From: Cyanophora paradoxa
Lineage: Eukaryota > Glaucocystophyceae > Cyanophorales > Cyanophoraceae
Assembly: GCA_004431415.1 (NCBI GenBank)
Contig: QPMI01000432.1
Span: 310,001 to 374,000, forward strand
Length of the DNA: 64,000 bases
Direction of reading: 5' to 3'
The translations under genes and the position numbers were made by a program. The notes beneath the pieces are model-generated. The model did not search any database, had not been told where the DNA came from, and worked only from the letters and a program-made list of their open reading frames with translations. Shown here in pieces: positions 11,803-22,852 of the stretch; the first letter of the stretch is position 1, and each line of letters opens with the position of its first letter.

Positions 11803-13726
11803 CTACCTAAGGGCCGAGCGGGCGAGGGCGCGGATGCGGTGGAAGTCCACCGAGTACCAGGGGTGCCACTCCGGGTACAGCAGCAGATCCGGGTCCTGCA
11901 GCCGGGTGAGGAGAAGAATAGGATTGAGCCCGGGGGGGTACGTGGCACGCACGGAGCCGGGGAGGGAGAGCTGGCGGACGAGGGCGGGGGCGTCGCGGTC
12001 GCCGCCCAGTACCCCCCCGTCCGCAAGCTCGATCATCTCCTCCGTCGAGTGGGGGCCGTAGACCTCCCCCTCGCCCCCCGCATCCTGCCGCCCCGCCCCG
12101 CGCGGTCGTACCCCCGCTCGGGGGGGGGGAAAGGAGGGAGCGGGGGCCAGGGGGGTACGCGCACGAAGCAGAACTCCCAGAGGAGGGGGTCGAAGCTCGC
12201 GAGGCCGTACTCGTCCACGGCGCCCATGCCCACGGGCCTGCCCCGCCGCTCAGCGGGCGGATACGAGGCGGGAAAGGGGGGTACAAGGAAGGGGAGCGCA
12301 CCGCGTGCTGGGGCGCCTGTAGGGCGCCGGCCCGCCGCTGCCCTCCGCGTTGCTGTTCCCTGCGCCCGCGCCCGCCCCAGCGCCCCCCTCGTCGGAAACC
12401 GGGAGCGACGAGCCTCCGGTGGCGGGGCGCCCGTGCGCACCCGAGGCGGCGGGGCGGGCGCCGGCGCCGGCGCCGGCGCCCGAGCCGGCGAGCGGGGAGC
12501 CGTCGGGCCAGTCGAGGACGAGGTGGCGCCCCTGAGGCCAGTGCGGCTTCTGAAGGAAGAGGGGGCCCGTCGGACGCGGGGGGGGGGGGGGGGGGGGGGC
12601 GGCCCCGGGGGGGTACGCACGTGCTCCTCGCGGGGTTTCACGGGCGCCCGCCACAGCTCCGGGTCCGAGGGGCCCGCCTTGCCCGCCTTGCCCCCCGCCG
12701 CCGGCGGGGGCGGCCTGGGGGGCAGCCCGTGCGAGGGGCCGGGCCCGGGCAGCGGCGGGAGCACGGCCGCTGACGAGGCGTCAGGGCCGCAGCCGTGCAA
12801 GAGAAGAAGAAGAAGAAGTGCTAGCAAAGGCACCGAGGCCGGCGAGGCTCCCGCCCATGAGGTCGATGGCCCCGGCGCCCCCGGGGGCCTCCTCGACGCC
12901 CACGGCGACCTCGTGCAGGCTCGCCGCCGAGCGCGTCCCGTCGCTGAAGCTGCTCCGCGCCCTAACGAACGAAGTTAGGCGGGCGGGCGGGCGGGCGGGC
13001 CCGGGGCCGGCTTCAGCTTCGGGGGCCCCGCGGCGGCGCACGTGACTGCCGTGGGCGTCGACCCGGTGCTCCCGCTCGCGTCGGGCGGCGCCACGGAGAG
13101 GAAGGGGCCGGGCGGGGTCGTCCTGTCCCCGGGGGCGAGGCGGGAGGCCGCGACGCGCAGCGCGGGGGGCGCCTCGCCGTCCTCCGCCCCCGCGCAGGCG
13201 CCGAGCCCGACGGCCGCCTCCCAGCTCATCCGGCCCGGCGGGAGGATCTGCGTCACGGGCAGCGTGCACTCCGCCTGCGCCTGCGGGGCCCTCGCGTGAG
13301 CTCGCGCGTGGTTGAAGCTGAAGGGATGGGCCGCCGCCGCCGCGGCCTGGCGTGCCTTTCCCTTCGCGTCCTCCACGGCGAACCGGACGAGCAGGCTCTC
13401 CGCCTGCGCGTCGGCCAGTTCGAAGCGCGCCCGCGCCGCCCCGTCGTCCGCATTGCCAGCACTGCCCCGGCGCGCCAGTCAAGGGCTCCGAACCGACAAA
13501 GCGCGCCGCGCGCCGGGGCGGGCGCAGGTACCTGGATTGGAGCACGATGCCGTTTCCGGTGACGAGGGACGCCCGTATCAGCGTCCGCGACCGGCGGCTA
13601 AACAGTCTGCGTTCGTGGCGCGGTCGGGCCCGGGCTTGCTCTAGCTGGGCCGGGACGGCAGGGTCCGGCGCACCCTCGCTTCGGCTTGGACCTCTCGGTG
13701 TACGATATCTCTAGCTGGAGGATCAT
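11803..13726 (-). CDS. Unidentified protein, C2-like N-terminus and GYF-like C-terminus
   Basis: I do not recognise this gene. Spliced reading from the ATG at 13726 gives MILQLEISYTERSKPKRG, then RTLIRASLVTGNGIVLQSS, then FELADAQAESLLVRFAVEDA, a beta-rich pattern like a C2 domain. A middle section is Pro/Gly/Ala-rich. Further exons give PELWRAPVKPREEH, KPHWPQGRHLVLDWPDG and VDEYGLASFDPLLWEFCFV. The last exons give VYGPHSTEEMIELADGG and LYPEWHPWYSVDFHRIRAL. The WEF...VYGPxSTEEM pattern is loosely like a GYF domain of the CD2BP2 type. One intron contains a run of 22 G residues (12578-12599). Exon limits in the middle are uncertain, and both domain suggestions are weak. Confidence 0.45.
12578..12599 (+). 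repeat. Poly-G run of 22 bases
   Basis: Uninterrupted G homopolymer inside an intron of the minus-strand gene at 11803-13726, so it is a poly-C tract on the transcript. Similar C or G runs lie in other introns (23836-23855, 51506-51525, 56056-56067). Confidence 0.95.
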
Positions 13727-14249
13727 CGGGACGCGCAGCGGGCGACCAGCGTCCGCCGGTCACCGACCGGGCGCCTGGCCCCGCGCCGGCTCCAGCACCC
13801 CGTACGCAACTCTGGCGGCTCGGCCAGCTTGTCCTAGGCCTGCGCCTGCGTGCGGGCGCCGTCCGGCGAAGAAGGCAAGGTGCGCAGTACCCGGCTGCCG
13901 TCGCTCCCCAGGCCTCAGCTCCACCCCCCCAATCTGAGTGTCCGTGCTTCTGATTGGACACCTACAACTCTTTCTCCCCCCCCCTTTGCCGATCGAGCTG
14001 CGCAGGCCCTCCTTGGACCTGCCATCCACGCGTACCCATTCCGCACGGAGCACCACGAAGGAGCGTCCAGCAGCTGCAGGCGACTGACGCGCTCAGCAGC
14101 GCCGCAGCCGAGCCCTTCTCCATCCATTTTTACGTAGGAAGCCCCAGCGGGAGCTCGACTCGGCGGTCTGACCGGCTGGGAGGCGCCGAAAGGGAAGCCG
14201 GCCACGGCGGATCGTGCCGAGCTCCGGGGGCGTTGGCCTTGGCTTCGCA

Positions 14250-16588
14250 ATGGCGGCGCCAACGACAGCCAGCACCTCGCCCGCGGCGACTGAGACACAA
14301 TATGTGAAGCTGCCCGGCAGCGATGGTCCGGCCCCCGGGCGCCCGGCCCACTCGGCGCGAGGCTCACTCTTGCGCAGTGTCGATCCCCGTGACGGTGTAC
14401 AAAGGCTCGGAGAGCGATGAGGACCCCGCGTTCAAGGTGCAGATCTTCGGGGACAAGAACTACGAGGGCGCGACAGCCATCGCGGGGCCGGGCCAGACGA
14501 AGCTGCCCTACCCGTTCGCGGGCGATGTCGAGTCGCTCATCGTGCCGACGGGCATGAAGGCGACGCTCTACCAGAACTGTGCGCGGCGCGAGCGCACCGC
14601 GCGACGGGCCGGGCCGCGGCTGACCCGCCCGCCCGCCCGCAGCGGACTGCACGGGCGTGCGGCAAGAGTTCGGCGAAGGCAGCCACCCGAGCGCGGGCCA
14701 CAACGGGAAGCTGATGCCGCTGTGCATCCGCGTGAGCCGTGCGCCCCCGCCTGCCCGCCCGCCACCCGGCGCCGCGCCGCCCTCCAGCTGAGCGCGGGGC
14801 GCGCGCAGCCTTCGTGAAGGTGGACGCGGCGGCGGGGACGAAGCTGCTGGACGTGGGCCACCACGAGCTGGAGGGGGCGTGCGGCGTGCCGCCCATCAAC
14901 CGCATCGACGTGCCAAAGGGCCGCGAGGCGCTCGTGCAGCAGTGCGAGAAGCACTACTCGCTCGCCGCCGGCTCCTTCCGCAACGTCGAGGAGGCCTTCG
15001 GCGTCCGCAAGGTCTGCGTCGACGTCCTCGGTGCGCCCGCGTGCCCCGGCCCGGCCCCCGGCCCCGCCCCCGCTCCCGCCCCCGTCCCCAGCCGGGCGTC
15101 GCCAACCGAGGCCGGCGGCGGCCGGGCGCAGACACGGGCGACGCGAAGCCTGACAGCCTGGACCCGAACAGTGCGCCGTCTTTCACGCGTCCATTGCGCT
15201 CTTGCGCCCAGCATGCCTTCGCTGGCGGCGCTTCTGGGTGCGGGTTGCTGACCCCGCGCCCTCCCCGCCCCGCGCGCAGAGTGCCCGGTGAAGATGCCGG
15301 CGAAGCCGACCATCTTCACGGGGATGTTCTTCGGCGGGCACAAGTTCTCCTTCGACGAGGGCGAGCGCCTCCCGACCCCGCCCCGCACGGCCCAGGCCTC
15401 GGCTCACCTCGCCCCGCCCCGCCTCGCCTCGGCCGCGCAGGCAAGCACGCCCTGACCGACCCCGCCATCAAGTGCTTCAACTCCTCCCTCATCATCCCCG
15501 GTGCGCCTGCGCGCGGCGCGGCGCGCTGTCGGGTCGGCGGGGATGCGATGGGATAGGTTGGTAGAGGGGTCTTGGTGCCTCTCAGATAGCGAGAGAGTCA
15601 GTTTGAGTCCCGCTTCTCACGCGCCTCTGCCGCGGGGCGGGCTGTGCAGACGGGTACCTGGTGACGATGTTCACGCGGCCGGACTGCACGGGGTACAGCG
15701 CGCAGTACGTGCCGGGGTGCAAGTCGAGCACCTCGGGGGACCTCTTCACCCAGGCCCAGTGCATCATGGTGCGCGCGGCCCGCCCCCGCCACGGCCCCGC
15801 CAAGCTGAGCGGCCCCCTCCCGCGCGGACAGGTGGACAAGCTGAACGGGGCGCCGCTGCCGACGTTCGGCGGGGGCGGCTTCCCCGGCAGCGCCAACTAC
15901 CTCTCCACCGCCGTGCGCCCGCCCCGTGGGGGCGCTAGAGCGCGGGCCGGCGGGCGCTGGGGGTGTTAGTTTTAGTGGCGCTAGAGGTGTAAGTTTTAGT
16001 GTTGTTAGCTTCGGGATCCCCACGCGCCTCGTTGGGCGAGGGAGAGCTCCTGGCGCCGCCCCGAGGGCCCGCGCTGACCCGCCCCTGCCCGTGCCCCCGT
16101 CGAGCAGAAGGCGGTGGGCATCAGCCTCGCGGAGGCCCAGTCCATCGGCAACACCGGCGAGGTCCGCCCCCGCCCCCGCCCGGCCCCTTGAGAGGGCGGC
16201 CCGGCTCACGCGCTCGCTTGCGAAGATCCTCGTCAAGGCGGACGAGTCGGCGCTGGACGTAACGGGCGAGTGGAAGGACGCCGAGAAGCCCCGCGTCGAG
16301 GCCTCCGAGGAGCAGGAGCAGGAGCCCCTCCCCGCCGCCGAGAGCTCCTACGAAGCCGGCGCCGCCGCGGCGGCGGCGGCGGCGGGTGACGGCGGCGACG
16401 CCGGCTACGTCTACGTCGAGGTGCGGTACCCCGCCCCCGCGTCTGGCGGCCCCGGTAGCCCCCGTGCCGACGCGCTTCGTTCGCAGGACGTGTCGGAGGA
16501 GATGATGGCGGCGCTGGCGGGGGGTACGGGGGCCGAGGCGGGGGGGCACGCCTCCTCCGACTGGATGGACGACCTCGCGTCCGAGTGA
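14250..16588 (+). CDS. Beta/gamma-crystallin-like two-domain protein
   Basis: Splicing gives a protein with two related regions. Region 1: IPVTVYKGSESDEDPAFKVQ, IFGDKNYEGATAIAGPG, VESLIVPTGMKATLYQN, DCTGVRQEFGEG. Region 2: IFTGMFFGGHKFSFDEG, CFNSSLIIPDGYLVTMFTRP, DCTGYSAQYVPGC. Each shows the crystallin pattern: a Y/F-x-F/Y-x-G strand, then SxxVPxGxxxTLY, then a D-C-x-G turn. There is no signal peptide; the N-terminus is short and Ser/Thr/Ala-rich. The C-terminal third is acidic and low-complexity (EEQEQEPLP; DWMDDLASE). About ten short introns are visible; one near 15373 begins with GC. The intron at 15920-16105 contains a small imperfect repeat of GTGTTAGTTTTAGTGG. The role (Ca2+ binding, structural or inhibitor) cannot be inferred. 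Confidence 0.6.
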
Positions 16589-17259
16589 CGGGCGGGCGGG
16601 GCCCAGAGGAGCCCTCTGGGCGCAGGCAGCGCTAGCGGTAGTCAGATTAGGTCGCGTGCACACGCTCAGCCTATTAACTAGCAGAAGTTATTCTAATTTA
16701 ACCCACCAGAACTCGAAGCCAAAGCGTGTCGCGAAGCAGGACCGGACAAGATGCGCGGACAGACGTCGACCCTGATCATGAGACCCTGAGATCGAGGCCT
16801 AGGGGCCGGAAGTTCGAGGCGACGAGGTCGGCATCACTGAGTCATGGCCGGCATTAACGTTGACTCAGCAACGACTTCGACGAGATGCATGCGAAAGCAT
16901 GCTCATGTATACGTGCGCGCAGATCTAGATCACCATAGCATTTGCTACCTAGTACGAAGGTAAACGTTAACGTTCATTATCGATGTCAGCCCCGGGCCCC
17001 CGCCCATCCCAATATTTGTGAGGCACCTCCCGCGGCCGAGGCTCGCAAATGAGCATGCCATGATGCGTATGCAGTCTCAGAGTCTGCGAACGTGAATTCA
17101 CACACACATGTATACCCTGATTTAGAATCCGATCCCGGCCCAGAAGAGACCCGCAATACGTGCAGCGCAAGAAGAGACATTCGAAGTTTGCAAATATTAT
17201 GTGACAAATCAAGTACATGTTGCGAAGAGACAGCAACTACCGTAGACCACAAGTCATTG
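16589..17259. other. Intergenic, AT-richer
   Basis: About 670 bases between two convergent genes. GC content is clearly lower than in the genes, with small palindromes such as TGCATGCGAAAGCATGC near 16886. Short open frames have no support. Confidence 0.5.
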
Positions 17260-17331
17260 TGGTCGAGCTCAAAATCGACGAATCGAAAGCAGAACGGAAC
17301 TAGAGCAGACTACGGTTCGAGGAGCAGACGC

Positions 17332-18792
17332 TTAATAGCCGCGGACGGGGGCGGCGATGGAGTAGCCCGGGCCCGAGGGGACGGGGCGGGTCTGGGGCGC
17401 GGTGTAGCCGCCGGCGGGGCGGGCCGCGATGCTGTAGCCGGGGCCCGAGGGGACGGGGGTGGTGGAGCGCTGGGGGGAGACGTTGGTGGGGCGGGACGCG
17501 ATGCTGTAGCCCGAGCCGGAGAAGTTGGAGCCCGAGGTCGGGACGTACGAGCTGGCGCCGCCAGCGGGGCTGGCGATCGAGAACGAGCTCGAGGAGCTCG
17601 AGCCGTACGACGAGGAGGACGAGCCGTACGAGGACGAGGACGACGACGAGTAGCCGTGGTTGATGGGCTTGGCGCTGTAAGACGACGAGCTCGACGACGA
17701 GTAGCCGTGGTTGATCGGCTTGGTCGAGTAGCCGTGGTTGATCTGGCCCGAGCCCGACGACGAGTAGCCGTGGTTGATCTGGCCAGACGAGCCGTAGCTG
17801 GACGAGCTCGGGGCGCTGTAGCTCGGGGCCGGGGCGCTGTAGCTCGGGGCCGGCGCCGAGTAGGACGCGGGCGCGCTGTAGCTAGTCGACGAGTACGAGC
17901 CCGGCTTGGACGCGATCGCTGCGCGCCGACCGTCAGCGCTGCGACGCGGGGCGGGGGCGGGGCGGGGCGGGCGGGCGGGCGCACAGTAGCCGGGGCCGGA
18001 CGGGGTCTGCTGGGTGCGCGGGGGCGAGATCGAGGTCGGGCGCGACGCGATGCTGTAGCCCGGGCCCGAGGGGATCACGGTGGTCGAGCGCGGGGGCGAG
18101 ATGCCGCCGGCCGGCTTCGAGGCGATCGCTGCGGCCAAAGTGAGCGGCGGCGCGCGGCGCGGGCGGGCGGGCGGCGGGGCGGGGCGCACAGTAGCCGGAG
18201 CCGAACGAGCCGGACGACGAGTAGCCGTGGTTGATCGGCTTGGCGCTGTAGGACGACGACACCGGGGCCGCGATGGAGGAGGTCGCCGAGTACGAGGCGG
18301 CCGGGGCGGCGTACGAGGAGGACGAGCCGTAGGCCGGCTCCGCGTACGAGGACGAGCCGTACGACGCGGGCGAGCCGCCGACGGCGCGGACGGCGTCGTC
18401 GACGGAGTCGGCGGCGGTGTCCAGGGCGCGCGCAGCCGAGCCGACGGCGTCCTTGGTCGCGTCCAGAGCGCGCGACGCGCCCTTGAGCGCCGACGACGCG
18501 GTCGAGAGCGCGGTCTCAACCTGCTTCATGCCTGCGCGCGCGACGCTCCGATGTCATTGCGCGCGCAGGGGCCACGTGCGCGCCCCCGGCTCGCTGCCTC
18601 ACCGTTGGCCTGGACCGAGAAGGTAATCTCGGCATCAGCAACGAACTTGCGCTCAGTGCTGAACTGGTGGGCCGCGCGCGCCGGGCGCTGCTTCAGGAGC
18701 GCCGCGACGTTCGAGGTCGCCGGGCGGGCGACGACGGGCGCGCCGCGGGTGGAGATGGTGGCCGGGGCCGCAACGACGAACGCGGGGGCCAT
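17332..18792 (-). CDS. GPGYSIA-repeat disordered protein, probable plastid scaffold, copy A
   Basis: Four exons: 18792-18603, 18531-18190, 18128-17985 and 17918-17332. The N-terminus MAPAFVVAAPATISTRGAP has the Ala/Arg/Ser-rich look of a transit peptide with an early Phe. A predicted amphipathic helix follows (KQVETALSTASSALKGASRA ... DTAADSVDDAVRAVGG). The rest is Ser/Tyr/Gly/Pro-rich and disordered, with two interleaved repeats. About six are GPGYSIASRP-type (unit about 23 residues, with SPPRST between) and five are KPINHGYSSS-type. Introns 2 and 3 each split the same Ser codon of the GYSIA motif in phase 1, so repeat units and exons coincide. Acidic residues are nearly absent outside the helix. 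I do not recognise a named family. Candidates are a phycobilisome rod linker of glaucophyte CpcK type or an EPYC1-like Rubisco linker; both are inference. Confidence 0.85.
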
Positions 18793-18963
18793 GGTGTCCT
18801 AGGCTGGCTGCGGCTGCTAGAAGGTCGAACGAACGAGTGTGAGCACCAAGGCACCAAGGCCGAGTTTTGGTACCGGCGCCCCATGGCATTATTGTCCCAA
18901 TGAACCGGCGGGCTGTACCCTGGCGCCGTTGCAACTGGCCGGCTTGCAAAACATCATTGCCGC

Positions 18964-18974
18964 GTCGAATATAG
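18964..18974 (-). promoter_or_regulatory. TATA-like element of copy A
   Basis: On the minus strand this reads CTATATTCGAC, about 175 bases upstream of the ATG at 18792. It is conserved in the promoter of copy B at the same distance, which suggests both copies keep functional promoters. Confidence 0.45.
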
Positions 18975-19045
18975 TGGGTTTCGCCGCAGCCGAAATTCGA
19001 ACCCCGTGCGCGCGCGAGACGTTGGCGCGCGCTCGATCGATCCGG

Positions 19046-19349
19046 TCCCGGCCTCTGCGCGCGCTGTAGCGCTAGCTAGCGCTAGCGCCGCGGCGCGCGC
19101 CGCGCGCTCGATCATCGGATTAGCTGCAGCCTGCAGCTGCGCATTCGCGCATGCGCCAGCTGCGGCGGCTGCGGCGCATTTGCATGCTGCGCTGCGACGC
19201 GCTATGTTCCGCGTCCGCGCGGCCCCCGCCGCGGCACTGGAATACGTCGAATTCAAACTGCGGTCTTGAAAATCCTGGTACAAAGCAGCCTAGCTGTGGA
19301 CTCGAGCTAGCTAGCACGCGCTGCGCACGCTGCAGTCTGCAGCCTGTAT
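19046..19349. other. Palindrome-rich spacer outside the repeat arm
   Basis: About 300 bases of short palindromes (GCTAGCTAGCGCTAGCGC, GCAGCCTGCAGCTGC, GCGCATGCGC) between the promoter of copy A and the 3' end of the glycosyltransferase. The matching side at 25900-26200 has the same style of GCATGC-rich sequence without being a clean copy. Confidence 0.5.
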
Positions 19350-22184
19350 CTAGATGGTGAGGTCCTTTGCGGGGTCCTTCCGCGGCGGGGGCGCGGGGAG
19401 GGGCACGCCGCCGCCGCCGGCGGGGGCGGCCTTGGCGGGGGGCGGGGGCGGGGCCCCGTTGGGGGCGGCGTGCGAGCCGTTGGACTCCTGCGCGGCGCCG
19501 CCAGCCTTGTGGCCGCCCTCCGAAGTGAACGAGCCCCAGCGGTCGGCCTGCGTGCCGCGGGGGGCCTCAGGGCCACCGCGGCGCTGGGCGGGCGGGCGGG
19601 CGGGGCGGGGGGCGGGGGGACGGACGACGATGGCGGCGGCGGCGGCGGCGCCGTCCTCGGTGCGGACGCGGGTGCCGAAGGACTCGGCCGCCTTCTTGAT
19701 CTCCTCGTTCGCGAAGAGGGCCTTGAGGAGGATCTGGCACTTGGCGATGCAGAAGCCCTTCAGCCCGTACGGGTGCCAGCCCACCTGCCAGGTCAGGCAG
19801 CAAGCTGCGTCAGGGGGAGGGCGGAGGCGGGGGCCGGGCCGGCGGGCGGGCGGGCGGGCGGGCGCGCCTTGAGGCGCTCGACGAGGGCGCCCCAGAAGAT
19901 TTGATCCGTGGTGCGCCCGCTCATGACGAAGTCGTTGGGGAGGACCACCACGGGTCGCCCCGCGTGCAGCGCCGCCTGCACCGTCCCCGCCCCTGCGCGC
20001 CCCGCCCGTTGTTGGCCCGCTGGCGGCCGCGGGGCGAAGGGCGGAGAGCGCGCACCGCCGTGGCAGATGACTGCGGCGCACTTGGGGAAGAGCCAGTCGT
20101 GGGGCACCGGCGACGTCAGCGGGTGCACGTTCGGCTGCCGCGCGCGCCGCCGCGTGAGTGAGGGCGCGCCGCGAGGCAGAGCAGGGCGGGGCCCGCGCGC
20201 ACGGGGATCCTGCAGTTGAGGTACTGGGGTGGCGCGCGGGGCCTCAGCGGCGGGGCGGGGGCGCGTGGGGCGCGCGGGAGCGAGGGAGTCAGGGGGGCAC
20301 CTTCTTGTCGCACTGCGGGGGCGGTCAGCGAAGGAGCGAGCGGCGGGGGCGGGGGGCCCGAGCGGGCTCGCCTGGAGGACGGTCCGGTAGGCGGGGCCCA
20401 TGTTGCCGAGCACGTCGCAGAAGATCTCGTTCAGCGCGCACCGCCGCCCCTCTCCGGGGATCGCGTGCTGCCCGCCCGCCCAGCTGAGCGCGGCGCGGCG
20501 CGGCGCGGCGGGCCGGGCGAGCGGGGCCGCACGCACGTGGGCGCTGCCGAAGCCGATGTAGATGGGCGGCTCGCCGGCGTTCAGGAACTGCAGCAGGTGG
20601 TCCTTCGGGCCTGTCCGGCGCGTCATGGGCCAGGCCGCGCGCCCACGCAAGGAGGAGGCGGCCGGCGGGCGGACCCGGCGTGTAGAGGGCGGCCTCGCGG
20701 AGCGTGGAGGGGCCCACGATGTGCCTGAGGGGCCACCGCGTCAGCTCGGGCGGCCCGCGGCGGCCGGGGCGGGCGGTGCGCGCTCGTTGGGCCGCCAGTC
20801 GAGGGGCTTGGGGATGAGGGCCGAGCTGATGAGGTGCATCACGGGGACGTTCTTCGTGCGGAAGACTGCGCGGCTCGTTAGAACGGCGCCGGCTGGCCCC
20901 GCGAGGCCCCGCGCACTGGCGGTGGGGCTGGTGTCGAGGGGGAGGGCGGGGAGGCCGTTCTGCGGGGGGAGCGGGCCGGTGGGCGGGGGCCGCGGCGGGG
21001 TACGCGGAGGGCGGCGCGGGTACACTCACGTCCTTGCGGCGCTGGTTGACGAAGTCGAACCAGAGGAAGTACCACTGGAACTTCTGCAGGCGGCGGGACG
21101 CGCGCGTCACGCCGCGCCGCAATGCCGTTCTGGCCTGGGTACACCGCACCGAGAACCACTTCCACTTGAGGCCGTTCAGGAACTTCAGACGGGATTGCTG
21201 CGCGGCCGTGAGCGGAGATGCGCGCGGCGCAGGCGCAGGCGCAGGCGCGGCCGCGCACCCCGTCGCCGTAGCCTGCAGGAGCGCGGCGCGGCGGCAGTGT
21301 CAGAGCGCGCGCGCGGTCGGGCGAGCGGGGGTACAGAAAAAGCACGCACCGATCGGGGGGGCGAAGGCGCTGGTGGGGCACATGGGGATGGTGAAGAGAA
21401 CGAAGTAGGGGATCTTGAGGATGTCGGCGATGCTCGGGCCGTAGTAGCTCGCCGGCGTGTTGAGCCCGAGGATGTCCGGATTCCAGCTCTTAGCTGCCGC
21501 TAGAGTACCTGCGCCCGCGTCAGCGCGCCGCTTCGCCCGCCGCCAACCTTCCCGCGCGGGGGCCACTTGCCGTCCCACCACTCTGCGGGCGGCGGAGTCA
21601 GCGGCGCGGCGGGCGGTGTCGCACTCTAGCTGCCGAGAGCTGCTTATGCAGGCAGGCATCTGAGCTAGTGCAAGCTGGGAAGTTCAGCGGTCTGACGAAC
21701 CATGCATCAGCGGCCTGAGGAATCCCTTCGTGCGCGCGTCGCGATTCCACCAGCTCGCATCCTAAACGAAGACAGAGCGATTAGATAACGCACGCAGCCT
21801 CCGCTCAGGCGTGGATGGCGCTTCGCTCATGGGCGCCGAGCGCACCTCCAGCTGACGCCCGGATGGCTTCTCCAGCGCGCTGACCTCATCGCCGCCCACT
21901 GCATGCCGCTGTGAGACGACTGGGAGCGACGAGGCGCGTGCGTGCGGCCCAGCGCGCCTTCGAAATGAACCAGGCCGTGCCTCTCCACAAGCGCCTTGTA
22001 GTCCTTGTGGGCCGCGACGCAGACCTGAAAACGATCAATTCAGCACATTTAAATCTCTTCCGCCTCGAAGCGCCCGCGAATCGCAGACCTCGAAACCACC
22101 CGTCTTCCGCAGAGCGACGCCGACCGCGGCGACGCCTTGGACCTCGCCGCGTGGCCCGACGGCCACGAGCAGAACCCGCGGCAT
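19350..22184 (-). CDS. Sterol 3-beta-glucosyltransferase-like GT1 glycosyltransferase (UGT80 type)
   Basis: Family GT1 enzyme expected to transfer glucose from UDP-glucose to sterols. N-terminal Rossmann half: MPRVLLVAVGPRGEVQGVA, then CVAAHKDYKALVERHGLVHF across a GT-AG intron, as in sterol glucosyltransferases (GSRGDVQP; ATHxxFRDFVxxHGL). Middle exons: WNPDILGLNTPASYYGPSIA, FVLFTIPMCPTSAFAPP, FVNQRRKD, LISSALIPKPLDWRP and GPSTLREAALYTPG. C-terminal donor site: AGEPPIYIGFGSAHV, PHDWLFPKCAAVICHGGAGT (the HGGAGT signature, with an intron in its middle), then GRPVVVLPNDFVMSGRTTDQ and IFWGALVERL. The tail is Ala/Pro/Gly-rich. At least ten short introns. No membrane anchor or PH/GRAM domain is visible. 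The ATG at 22184 gives a natural start of the Rossmann fold. Confidence 0.85.
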
Positions 22185-22852
22185 GTCGCGGGGCTCCTTC
22201 CTCGGCGATTCCGCTAGGCCGACGGGGGGTACTCTGCTTTGTGAGAATGGGAACGTATGAACTTGGGCGCTCCGGCGCTCACGCTCCCGGGCTCGAGCTC
22301 TGCATCAGATCTTTAGCTCTTACACGCCCGCGGCGCCATCCGAAGCACATCTCGCACTAAAAACTAAGCAACTAAGCTGCAACTTCCAGCGCGGGGTACG
22401 CTCGCTTGAGGGTCCAACCATGGAGTGAGGCCCCCGAGCCGAGGAACGACCCCTCAGGCGATCCAGGGGGCTCATGCCGGTCGCGCTCGCCCGTGCGCCG
22501 CGCCGGCCCAGCATCTGATCGTTGCTGATTTCCGCGCTGACGTCGACCACGGCTAGGCTCCGGCGTTTCGGCGAGCGATGTTAGCGAACTATGGAGCGCG
22601 CTGGAATTGCTTGCGAAGCGCATGGATCGCGCGGAGAGGCGCCTCCCCAGACCTGCGCAGGTCTGCCAGCCCGCAGAGGCTGCAGCCCCGGAAAGCTCAC
22701 TTGTGCGCAGATCTCAATGATGAGGCGAGCTCTCACATTGTACACGTACGCCCCGCCCCGCTTCTGACGCCCTGCGCAGCAACCTCCTCGTTGGTGCACG
22801 AGCACGAGGCGCCGGCTCGCCCGCGACGCGCGACCTGACCTTGCTTTCTTGC
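22185..22852. other. Divergent intergenic region, possibly with 5' exons of the membrane gene
   Basis: Separates the glycosyltransferase from the plus-strand membrane-protein gene. Between 22570 and 22850 there are candidate exons (for example ISMMRRALTLYT before a GTACGCCCC donor near 22745), but I cannot establish a start codon. Nothing else recognisable. Confidence 0.35.

Larger units (their letters stand above)
17260..19045 (-). repeat. Left arm of large inverted repeat (gene copy A)
   Basis: About 1.8 kb closely matched, in reverse orientation, by 26212-28020. Identity covers the whole gene, its introns (slightly diverged), about 180 bases of promoter and a decaying 3' flank (GTTCCGTTCTGCTTTCG is shared downstream of both stops). 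The arms point outward, and 7.2 kb of unrelated genes lie between them. Confidence 0.92.
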
